DNA from: Urophycis tenuis | Taxonomy: Eukaryota; Chordata; Actinopteri; Gadiformes; Phycidae | DNA: 64,000 nt | Assembly (NCBI GenBank): GCA_036785325.1 | Contig: JAXIVH010000148.1 | Coordinates: 45,001-109,000, forward strand | Reading direction: 5' to 3' | Part shown: positions 46,985-56,330 of the stretch, piece after piece | How positions within the stretch are numbered: the first letter of the stretch is position 1 | How the letters are laid out: each line of letters opens with the position of its first letter | The notes under the pieces: generated by a model | Told to the model about the DNA's origin: nothing | The model's input: the letters and a program-made list of their open reading frames with translations, nothing else | Database searches by the model: none | Translations under genes and position numbers: made by a program

Positions 46985-48195
46985 TATAAAAAAAAAAAAA
47001 ACTATTAGAATAAAATAAACAGACAGACAGGCGGACATACTTTAATGTTCCCTGATGGAAATTGCCTTCGTCACAATACTCCAGGGAAAAAAAAGAAGAG
47101 ACAGACACTAAGTATAGTAGAGTGTTAGAATATATAAATATATAATATAAACCTATATAAACAATATACAAAAAATATATATAAAGAAATATAAAAATAT
47201 ACATAAATGTACATATATCCAGGCATACACTATAGAGGTAATAGCATACACAAAGATGTAGCATGTCAGATGACCAGTTATGTAGTGAGATGACCAGTTA
47301 TGCAATATGAATAACCTGTTATGCAGCTGAAACTAAGATGATAGTGACAAATTGTATAGTTTGATAACCACAGGCAGGAATGATTTCCTGTGTCACTCTG
47401 TGTTGCATCTCGGTGAGAGGAGTCTTCTGCTGAAGGTGAACATACTATATACATGTAACCGTCCGTTTTAAGTGACCTGTCCGTTTGATGGATAAATATG
47501 ACTAAAGTATAAATATAAATGTGCCAATGTGCAGGGTTCCTGAGGTAATGGAAAAAGAAATAAATTACAGGGTTTAAACAACAGTCAGTCCTGAGGTGTG
47601 GGGTTTAGTCCGTAATCAGGTTGAGAAAGGAGGTGTTGTGGCATTCCAGACGTTGGGAGCGGGGGGTTGAGGTGTTGTATAGTCTGTTAGCTGATGGGAT
47701 GAAAGAGCCCCCCAAGCGGTTTGAAGCCCGTGGCTGAGTGTGCCTGTGGCTGAATGTGCTGAGTTGCTTCAACTCGGTGTAGAGAGGGTGAGAGGGATTG
47801 TCCATGATCGCCTGCAGCTTTCCCCTCATCCTCCTCTGTCGCAGCCTCTGCAAAGTCCAGCTTCATCCCCACCACAGAGATCGCCTTCCTCAACAGCTTA
47901 TTCAGCTTGCTGGCTGCCTCCATTCCTGATGCCTCCTTCCCAGTACACTACAGCAAAGAAGGTGGCACTTGCTACCACAGACTGGTAGAACATCTGTAGC
48001 AGCCAAGTGCACACATTGAAAGACCTGAGCCTCCTCAGGAAGAACAGCCTACTCTGTCCCTTCCTGTAGAGGGCCTCAGTATTGTCCGACCAGTCCAGTT
48101 TATTGTTTAGGTGCACCCCAAGGAACATATAGGTATCCACCATTTCCACCTCCTCCCCATTTATGGAAACAGGTATTGGGGGGCTCTTTATTTAA
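46985..48195 (-). mobile_element. LINE (L2/Rex1-like) 3' end, minus strand, frameshifted
   Basis: Minus-strand frame 47898-48149 encodes VDTYMFLGVHLNNKLDW, GQSRLFFLRRLRSFNV and FYQSVVASATFFAVVYW, the thumb region of an L2-type RT. Frames 47687-47923 and 47605-47853 carry the C-terminal LNKLLRKA and the QRLRQRRMRGKLQAIMDNPS to STFSHRH segments. The 3' UTR runs to an A-rich end near 46985, with TGATGGAAATTGCCTTCGTC as a typical tail motif. The 5' part is missing. Confidence 0.8.
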
Positions 48196-49905
48196 TTTAT
48201 TATTTATTCGTTTATTTAACAGGGACAGTGCACATTAATCAACACATAAGGGGCCTCATGTACGAACGTTGCGTACGCACAAAAAAATGGTGTACGTTCA
48301 TTCTCATGGCAAAGTGCAGATGTATCAAGACTGAAATGGCCGTATAAATTTGCGTGCCTCACGTCAACTCTTGAGCTGGCGTACGCACATTTCTAGACCG
48401 ATCGATCGGGTATATGCCAGTCGACCCTGAGCCGGGCCATGCCAGCCGTGTGGGCCGGACTCATCCGCCTGTCAGCCAGGTATATAACATTCCCATACAA
48501 TGCAGCTGAACAGGTCAACATTAAAGCGCAATTTGCAGCGAGAGCCGGTTTTCCTAATATAAGCGGAGCTGTCGACTGCACTCGCATTGCCATAAAAGCG
48601 CCATCACATGAGGAATTTGTATATGTGAACAGGAAACATTTCCATTCAATAAATGTAGGCTACAAATTATATGTGATGCGCAAATGTTATTAACCAACAT
48701 TGTGGCGAGGTGGCCTGGTTCAACGCACGACTCATATATTCTGAGTAACAGCATAGTTGGGAACAGACTGCAGGCTGGCATTGTGCGCGATGGGTGGCTT
48801 CTTGGTGAGTAATTGTATTCTTTTAATTGTCCTAATATTAATCCCCGTGATGCGCATTGAGTGTACGTCCCCAAATACTATCCTGTCTTCACTGCATCAT
48901 TACTTGTTTGTGTGATTGATTCGCTGGTTAAGCAACAGCTTCGGATCTTTCGTACAAGCCCCTGTCTCTGTGTGCAAAGTACTCATGTTAATAAACCCGT
49001 GCGTAAAGTGTGAAATGTCATTATCAGCCTCACCTTTGCCCCGGCGCCCTTCGGCATTAATTTATAACAATAGTGTGTGATCCATGTAAGTGGTGTATAA
49101 AACTAAGAAATGGGAACAACAAATCCAGTTTACTTATACTGCCTACTTTCAATTAACCCCAGGCAACCGTGGCTACCCACTGAGGACGTGGCTTATGACC
49201 CCTCTGACCAACCCTCAGACTGACCGAGAGCGGAGGTACAATGACCTCCATACCCGCACTCGGTCAGTCGTTGAGAGGGCAATAGGTCTCCTGAAGGGAC
49301 GGTGGGCAGCAGTCCTCCTTTTCACTTCCATTTTTAAATCTGACCACTTCTTTTTAAGTTCAGCGTGTGTGCGGCTCTCTGAACCCACAGCGTTGACCGC
49401 CTCACACATGCTGTCCCACTCACTCCTCTTCCGCTTGCTGTTAATCCCGGAGGACAAACTGCCAAATAAAACCACCCTCCGAGCCTCCACCTCAGTCAGG
49501 AGAGTCTCCAGTTCGCACTCGGTAAATTTTCGCTTTTAGATGTGCTCGCTTTTTAGATGTGCTTCTCTTTCTATGATCGTACAGAGGGGAATCCCTGATG
49601 CAGGGCTCATTTAAATATGATTAACATAATTGAATAGGGGCGTGGACAGGGAGAAGTCTGATACTCGTGCACGTGCGCTCAATTCCACGTTGATTTGGTA
49701 TGTACAAAGGAAATGTGCTTGGGTTCAGGCGTACGCTCAGATTGATACATCTGAATTTTTTTGTGCGTGCGGCGGTTTCTGGCTTTGTGCGTACGCCATG
49801 TTTCAGTAGAAAATCCACGCAATTGTTAGTACATGAGGCCCCAGTTCTCACATGAAGTGTAAATGGACCAGAGTTAGCCATAGGCTAATTTTCATCTGTA
49901 GTCCC
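48195..49905 (+). mobile_element. Old LINE/SINE tail split by a Harbinger insertion
   Basis: 48195-48249 (TTTATTTAACAGGGACAGTG and following) and 49843-49905 (GAGTTAGCCATAGGCTAATT and following) are the two halves of one repeat. Its uninterrupted relative lies in reverse at 21735-21870. The interruption is exactly the inverted-repeat unit 48250-49842. Confidence 0.7.
48250..49842 (+). mobile_element. PIF/Harbinger DNA transposon with transposase and Myb/SANT gene, decayed
   Basis: Ends GGGGCCTCATGTAC (48250-48263) and GTACATGAGGCCCC (49829-49842) are perfect inverted repeats. The similarity continues inward through AACGTTGCGTACGCACAAAA and TTTTTGTGCGTGCGG. Plus-strand transposase exon 48439-48804 has FPNISGAVDCTRIAIKAPSH, a frameshift near 48690, then TNIVARWPGSTHDS. 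Intron 48805-49162 is GT/AG. Exon 49163-49318 has RGYPLRTWLMTPLTNPQTD and VVERAIGLLKGRW. The expected GDxGYP aspartate reads GNRGYP. A convergent minus-strand Myb/SANT-like gene (49215-49540: RSEWDSMCEAVNAVG, ELKKKWSDLKMEVKRR) completes the two-gene plan of the family. A target duplication is not clear. Confidence 0.85.
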
Positions 49906-49930
49906 AAAAACTTAAAATAATAAAAAACAG

Positions 49931-51882
49931 ATGACCAACTCCAGAACTGGAATTAAAGAAAAGGTTAAGAAAGTGGAAAGGCATTTCAAGACCGAAAATT
50001 ATCAGCGAGTCATCCACCTGGGTCAGCGGCGGATTTGTCAGCCTTACAAATCTGACAAAGTCAGCCCACCAACATCAAGGTTCTGCGGCACACCGGCAAG
50101 CGACGGTCAGTTTGAAAACTTTTGAGGACAGGAGTTGATCTTCAGCTAGATGAGCAGCGCCAAAATAATACTACGGCCCACAACAAGGTCAGGCAGAACA
50201 GAGAAATCCTGAAACGTCTCATCAATGTCGTCACATTTCTTGGAAAGCAAGAGCTGTGATTTCGAGGACATGATGAAAGCAAAGAATCTGAAAACAAGGA
50301 ACTACTTGGAGTTGCTGGGGTTTTTGGAGGAGTATGACAGCCCTCTGCGCTGTCATCTGGATTCGGCCACTGTTTTCATCGGCACCTACAGCAAAATTCA
50401 GAATGACTTGATTCAATCGGTGGCAGATGTAATGACCAAAGCAATGAGGGAGGAGGTGAGGAACGCGCCTTTTGTCTCCATTATGGTAGACGAGACAACT
50501 GACGTATGTAAAACCGCTCAGATGTCATATGTCCTGCGTTACACCACTGCGGTAGTGTGAAGGTGCGCTTTTTCCAGTTTGTTGATGTCAGGGGTGATAA
50601 GCGCGCAGAAGCCATAGCCGGTCAAGTTTTGGAGTTTCTGGAGTACTGCGCCTGCACCAATAAAGTAATTGCCCAGTAATTGCCCAGTGTTACGATGGAG
50701 TCATGGCCTCTGGACTGAATGGGGTCCAAGCTAAAATAAAGGAAAAAATTCCACAAGCTCTCTTTGTTCACTGTTATGCACACTCTCTGAACCTCGTCAT
50801 GTCTCAGAGTGCTGCTAAAATCAAAGAGTGCAAAACATTTTTCTCCCACCTAAGTGGGCTCGCAGCCTTTTTCTCAAAGTCAGCCAAATGCACGGAACTT
50901 CTGGATGAAATATGCCAGCAAAGACTGCCCAGAGTGACTCCAACACGGTGGAACTTCTAATCTTGTTTGGTTTGCACTGTGTATGAGCGCAGAGAAGAAC
51001 TCTTGGAGCTCTTTGAATTCATCGTTGACAACCACAATGATTTTGATGACGATGCTGTACACAGCGCAGATGGATACATGGCACTGCTGACAGGCTTCGA
51101 GTTCTGCTTCCTCCTCGCCATTCAACTCAGTGTTCGCCTACTCTGATGTGCTCTTTGGGATCTTGCAGAACAAGGAGTATGACATTCAGTTCTGTTTGTC
51201 CAGCATCGATGACTTTTGCAGCACCACAGAGAGAGAAAAAGCCAAATTTGACTATCTATGAGGACACTGTGCGGAAAGTCGGGGGTCCCAGCGGGCGCAG
51301 GGCGCGGAGAGTTGGAGGTGAATGCGCAGCGCACCTGCAGCTGCACAGTCAAATCCTGGACAACATTCTCACTCAGCTGAGGAACAGGTTCAAGGACCAT
51401 GAAAAACTAAGGTTCCTTGCCCTTCTGGACCCCAAGAAGTTTGCCTCATACAAAGAAAACTTCCCCAACGCTGAATTTGAGAGTCTCGCTGCAAACTACG
51501 GGCAGCACTTTAACCTCCCCAGGCTCAAGACTGAACTGACAGTCATGTACAACATGGCAAACTTTGAGGCAAGGAGCCCATCAGACCTGCTGCACTTTTT
51601 GACACTGAAAGAGCTAACAGAGAGCATGCCGCAGCTGTATCACCTCACCTGCGTGGTGCTGACCATCCCCATGTCCACCTTCTCCGTGGAACGGTCTTTC
51701 TCGGCTCTGAAGCGCATCAAGACGCCAGGAACAGTACTGGACAGGATTGCTTAGGTGCTTTGGCACTGATGTCCATAGAGAAAGGACTTCTTTTGGAGCT
51801 AAAATCAAAGGACAAACTTTATGACGCTGCCATCGCCCACTTCACGAAGAAAGACCGACGAATGGACTTTGTTTTCATTTAA
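49931..51882 (+). mobile_element. hAT transposase pseudogene (ZMYM1-like group)
   Basis: Successive frames rebuild one hAT-type protein. 50120-50270 carries NREILKRLINVVTFLGKQEL. 50225-50560 carries RNYLELLGFLEEYDSPLRC and the first catalytic aspartate context VSIMVDETTDV. 50703-50960 carries FVHCYAHSLNLVMSQSA and RVTPTRWNF. 51146-51754 carries the C-terminal dimerisation domain (LPRLKTELTVMYNM, LTIPMSTFSVERSFSALKRI). The last frame to 51882 ends KKDRRMDFVFI. At least four frameshifts or stops (near 50122, 50545, 50690, 50960 and 51750) kill it. Terminal repeats were not identified. Confidence 0.87.
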
Positions 51883-52500
51883 GGTAGGCCTATGTTATAA
51901 GCCACGGTGATTTCATAGCGCTGTCCATGGTGATTAAATGAGCCTCGGTGTCCGTGTCAGCAGCGTCACGGGGTGACACTCTGGGTGACTTTTATATTTC
52001 CCGATTTTGGCTTTAAATATGTTTATATATGTATGTTTATTTAATGTTGAGATGTTTCTTGTTGTGGAGAATGTTATTGATGTTATGGTCTATTTGTTTA
52101 CATCCTTGTCATCGTTAATTAAACTCGGATTAGTTTTGTTTAACCCTTTCAATTCATTGTATTTTTGCTTTTTTTCGTGATGATTTTTTTTTTCTGCGGT
52201 GGTGGCTGAGGTGAAGGCCCCGCTGTAGTGCTCATGGTTCGCCACTGTGATATACATATGCATCTCCATGCTGCTGTTCCGCACTTTGCCATAATGCACC
52301 TTCCCTACTTCCTACACTGTAATATGTATAGGCCCACTGTAGCTGGGTGTATATTATGCACCATTTTGTTATTGCACTATTATGTTATATGTTGTCTGTT
52401 ACGATTATTGCACATTTGGAGTTTGGAGAAACATATTTTTTATCCTCTGTATAATTACTTACACTAATTGTATGGTAGGGAAATAAAGTTCACTTTGACT
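51883..52500 (+). other. AT-rich DNA ending in a LINE-like tail
   Basis: The last 200 bases (GTTATTGCACTATTATGTTA through AATAAAGTTCACTTTGACTT) look like the 3' end of a LINE with a CTTTGA-type tail. No coding sequence is present. Confidence 0.5.
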
Positions 52501-52509
52501 TTGAAAGGA

Positions 52510-53575
52510 ACTTCCTTTATTTACGCCAGTTGATGTGATCAGTGCCCTAGAGTCAGATCACAAAACAGTGTCACAAGAAGATCTCATCTTCCTGAACAAA
52601 CTAAAAGGCAAGACAATGAACAGGGACATTATGATATGCCATTACCCTTTAGACAAGGGCCACACTTACCTGACAACAGGAAACTTGCTGGAATCAGACT
52701 TAACCATTATATGTTAAGTCTGATTTCAGCAAGTTTCCTGTTTCGCAAGTTTTGCGAGAGGATGGAATCCCAGGTGGACAATGGTACATTCCTCATCAGT
52801 GCATATATCATGAGAAAAAGCTAAACAAGCTGCTTGTCGTATTTGACTGCTCTGCAAAGTGTGGTGGCGCAAGCCTCAACCAGCTCCTCCTCCCAGGGCC
52901 AGATATGATTAACAACCCCACTGATGTCCTATGGTTCAGACAGTACACGATGGCTCTTGTGAGATAAAGAGAAAACGTTTAATCAGTTTCACGTGCCAGA
53001 GCAGGGTCGCAACTACTTTTGTTTCCTGTGGTGGAAAGACAGATTCTAACGCACAAATACAGGATTACCGTATGAAGGTCCATCTTTTCGGTGCAGTGTC
53101 ATCCCCTGGCTGTGTGAATTATGGATTGAAGAACCTAGCCAATGAAAACAGACTCACATCCAGTAGGATCACAGTTTGTAGCAAGAGACCTCTATGTGGA
53201 CTACGGGGTCACAAGTAGAGACACTGTAGAAAATGCCGTACAGTTAGCACAAGAGGCAAGAGAAATATGTGCCAAAGGAGATCTCCGTCTCCAAAAATTC
53301 ATCTTGAACAACCATGCCGTTATACAGAGTATACACCAAAGGATTTGACTTTCAACGATACACAAATAGAGTGAACCCTAGGAATCCAATGGAGCCTAGA
53401 AGGGGATAGTTTCAGATTCAACAACACTTTGGCAAATCAACTAGGGACATGTAGAGGCATATTGTCTACTGTCACCTCCATATATGATCCTCTTGGCTTC
53501 CTGGCGCCATATTACCGGGAAGAAGATCCTGCAGGAGATGTGTCATCAAGGTGTCGGATGGGATGGAAAATATAT
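52510..53575 (+). mobile_element. BEL/Pao reverse transcriptase fragment, decayed
   Basis: Frames 52535-52717, 52752-52967, 52931-53218, 53142-53348 and a last part to 53575 line up as one BEL/Pao RT. Segments are IPHQCIYHEKKLNKLLVVFD, CSAKCGGASLNQLLLPGPD, QDYRMKVHLFGAVSSPGCVN, FVARDLYVDYGV (where the family has the YVDD catalytic pair) and STVTSIYDPLGFLAPYY. There are at least four frame changes. A 28-bp inverted duplication at 52677-52740 interrupts the first segment. It overlaps the start of the other BEL fragment (45575-46884) by homology, so the two are separate copies. Confidence 0.85.
52677..52740. repeat. 28-bp inverted duplication inside the BEL RT fragment
   Basis: Arm 52677-52704 (CAGGAAACTTGCTGGAATCA and on) and arm 52713-52740 are reverse complements with one mismatch across an 8-base spacer. 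The second arm is not expected in the RT coding sequence, so it was added later. Confidence 0.93.
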
Positions 53576-53584
53576 ATATATATA

Positions 53585-54235
53585 CAGGGTGCGAGTTAGG
53601 GGGGAGCCATGGCTCCCCTAGTGGCCACCTGAGCTCCCCTGGAAACATGGTTTGTGAAATTTTGGGGAGCTCTAAAATATTGATATGATTGCCAAATAAA
53701 TGATATTTTGACCATGGTTTTCCCTCAAAGGTGTAAAATAAGATAAATAAAATTGTATTTTAAGTTAATGATTCGTGAAAAAAGTGCAATCTTAAAAAGC
53801 GAATGCCAGAGTCAGATCTCGTTAGTATGCTCAAACCCCTCGACAAGCGCTTTTGGCCACAGGACCGCAACGCACTTGTACTCTATGAAGAAAAAGAAAT
53901 ACGGGCCCTTGCGAAAACACTCGGTGAATCTGCCAGTGAAGCAGTGCAGGAGCTTCGCGACTGAAAGTTACAAGATCGTGGTGCACCAGGCAAAACGCTG
54001 GAGAAGCTGTCCATAGCAAGCAGAACATACCTGCCCACTTCATCGGAGTGCGAGAGGGGCTTTTCAGCTGTGAATGACACTGACTCTAAGACTCGCAATA
54101 GACTGCGTGAAGCCAGCATCTCATCAGTACTTTTTGTGGACCTTAATGCAGGGGTGCAAACTCATCAGGGGTAAAAAAGGTGACAAGATACCGACCCCCT
54201 AGGGGGGTCCGGGGGCATGCTCCCCCGGGAAATTA
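53585..54235 (+). mobile_element. hAT 3' fragment (KIAA1586-like group)
   Basis: Frames between 53815 and 54150 carry DKRFWPQDRNALVLYEEKEI, TLEKLSIASRTYLPTSSECE and RGFSAVNDTDSKTRNRLREA, the C-terminal dimerisation domain of hAT transposases. One frameshift lies near 53960. GC-rich palindromes GGGGGGAGCCATGGCTCCCC at 53599-53618 and GGGGGCATGCTCCCCC at 54211-54226 flank it and may lie near the element ends. The N-terminal two thirds are absent. Confidence 0.7.
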
Positions 54236-54283
54236 AAAAAAAACAACTGTAAAGGTGAATTTACAGTCAATTTTAGCATGAGA

Positions 54284-54471
54284 CTAGGGTCCAGATTTAC
54301 TTAAGTTTGCACAGCTTTTGCTCATGCTAAACCTGCACAATCTGTCTTTCTGTGTTTGGTTTTGAAACATGTGAGGAGGGTCTTCAAAAACAAACAGAGG
54401 GGCAGATTGCTCAGCCTGTGCAGGTTTAGCATGAGCAAAAGCTGTGCAAACCTTAGTGAATCTGTCCCTAG
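54284..54471. mobile_element. 188-bp MITE with long inverted arms
   Basis: Arms 54306-54339 (TTTGCACAGCTTTTGCTCAT and on) and 54417-54450 are perfect 34-bp reverse complements. The pairing continues outward with mismatches to CTAGGG at 54284 and CCCTAG at 54471. The interior is only 77 bases. There is no coding capacity. Its right end abuts or interrupts an L2 coding end. Confidence 0.85.
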
Positions 54472-54795
54472 ATGTCCATCTAGGGACAGATATAGGAAAT
54501 CATTCCTACCACATTCCATTACACTGTACAATAACAGTCAATAACTTGTTGCAAGTCTCCTGGCACCTTATATTTCATTTCATTTCATTATATTCTGTAC
54601 ACTGTCTCTTTAACTTGCACTAATATTTAGTTAGATTATATTTAGTTTACATTTTTAGTTTATATTAGTTTTTTATATTTATATTTTTAATATATATATT
54701 TTATTTTTTATATACATACATACACTTTTTGCATTCATTTTTTGTATTCAAATGCTGCTGCTACATTGCAATTTCCCAGTTTGGGATTAATAAAG
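54472..54795 (+). mobile_element. L2-type LINE 3' end, host of the gypsy insertion
   Basis: The frame reaching 54544 ends RCPSRDRYRKSFLPHSITLY, the conserved C-terminus of L2-type pol. The 3' UTR that follows contains CAATTTCCCAGTTTGGGATT and ends AATAAAG at 54795. The tail continues at 61466-61496 as TAAAGTATTTTC followed by (TATTC)n, beyond the LTR retrotransposon. The LINE and its tail were therefore in place before the gypsy insertion. Confidence 0.85.
54791..54795. other. Target site duplication, left copy (TAAAG)
   Basis: TAAAG directly precedes the TGTTACG end of the LTR and is repeated at 61466-61470 after the other LTR ends GTAACA. A 5-bp duplication is normal for Ty3/gypsy integrases. 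Confidence 0.92.
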
Positions 54796-55456
54796 TGTTA
54801 CGCCCCCTGATGGCTCGGAGTGGGAAGGCGCAACATAAGGCAACAGGGTTGGGTAGGTGACGGTGTAGACACACAAACTCCAGGAAACCGTTGTACAATG
54901 AATGAAAGTATTTATTTACAAGTAGTAACACAGGGAACAATGAGGACTACAGTGGCACCAAAGAAATGAAAAGAACATAACCCCACCCCCCCTTTTACAG
55001 GTGCTGAGCACCCAAAAGTACAGCAGGTGGTGCACACTCTTACCTAATGTTTCTAACAAAAGATAAATCTACGTGAATGTAAGATGTAGACCCCGGGGTA
55101 TCTTACCTATCCTCGAAGTCCCTGTGCACCCAACAAAAGAATTAACAAGAGACAAAAAAATAACTAAAGTAGGCTGCTAACAGTAAATAATAACAAAGGT
55201 GAACTAACTGAGGCTTAAACAAAAGTCAATGAACGGACAAAACAAGCCAAAAAAACTATCAAGATTAACCAGAGCTCTACCACAGCTCACACAACACCAA
55301 CTCTCTCACAACTCACCAACTCTCTCTCTCACAACTCACCAACTCTCTCTCACAACTCACCAACTCTCTCTCTCCACAAAACAGAACACAATACATCCCA
55401 CAAGACATGTACAACATGCATACATAAAAGACATACAGAACACTGTATCCGTAACA
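54796..55456 (-). repeat. 3' LTR of the gypsy element, 661 bp, internally deleted
   Basis: It begins TGTTACGCCCCCTGATGGCT on the plus strand and ends CACTGTATCCGTAACA. It is nearly identical to the other LTR except for fewer copies of a CACAACTCACCAACTCTCTC minisatellite. It also lacks the segment corresponding to about 61229-61385, which includes the TATATAA promoter box. Confidence 0.93.
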
Positions 55457-55466
55457 CTCCCCCCCA
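55457..55466 (-). other. Polypurine tract
   Basis: On the minus strand TGGGGGGGAG stands directly before the 3' LTR. It is the expected primer site for plus-strand DNA synthesis. Confidence 0.8.
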
Positions 55467-55568
55467 TAAAGAGTCAGCCCATGGCTGACGATAGGCCTAC
55501 CTCAAGCCATCCCGTAAACACCAAAATCAATAATAAATAAACCCCTAGTAACCACTTACAAACCATAG

Positions 55569-56330
55569 TTACGCTCGAGAGAGAGCGTCCGCAAACACAT
55601 TCTCGGTGCCCTTTTTGTGGTGGATCACCAGGTTGTAATTCTGCAAAAACAAAGACCAACGCATTAAACGTTGATTGTGGTTGTGCATGCGATGCAGGAA
55701 CACCAGCGGATTGTGGTCCGTGTAGATCGCCACAGGCTCCGCACTAGACCCAACGTAAACTTCAAAGAATTGTAGCGCAAGCAGTAAAGCCAACGTCTCC
55801 TGCTCAATCGTGGAGTAGCGCATCTGGCTACTGTTAAACTTCTTTGAAAAGAATCCTACTGGGTGAACCAAACCCTCAGAATCCATCTGAGTTAAAACTG
55901 CACCAGCACCAATGCCGCTCGCATCAACCTCAACAGAAAATGGTTTATTAAAATCAGGAGCACTAAGTACTGGTGCATTAGAGAGGAGTGCTTTGCAACT
56001 TTCAAAGGCGATTTGACACCTATCGGACCATACAAAAGGCACTAAAGGACTGATCAAGTCAGTTAGTGGGGCTGCAACTGCCGAGAAGTTCCTGCAGAAA
56101 CCTCGGTAGTAACCGGTCATTCCGAGAAATCGGCGTAACTCCCGCCGAGTGGGTAAGATGCTGGGTAAGATGCAATCGCTGCGACTTTGGCCTCCAAGGG
56201 ACGCACTTGGCCTCCGCCCACCTGCTTACCCAAGTAAGTCACAGTCGCCTTTCCAAACTCACATTTTGCCAGATTCAGGGTCAGGGACGCATCTGCCAGT
56301 CGCTGAAACACAGTTCTTAAAGATTCCACA
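55569..56330 (-). pseudogene. Gypsy pol: end of RT and RNase H, out of frame with the main ORF
   Basis: Minus-strand frame 56117-56329 continues RT homology (LADASLTLNLAKCEFGKATV). Frame 55569-56120 carries the tether and RNase H: FVWSDRCQIAFESCKALL, FSVEVDASGIGAGAVL, STIEQETLALLLAL, YTDHNPLVFLHRM, and ends ENVFADALSRA then a stop. The frame is lost once near 56330-56345, seven or more residues after YLDD, and again near 56140. Next to the second break a 12-bp tandem duplication (TGGGTAAGATGC twice, about 56153-56176) is visible. RNase H acidic residues D (VDASG), E (QETLA) and D (YTDHN) are present. Confidence 0.9.
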
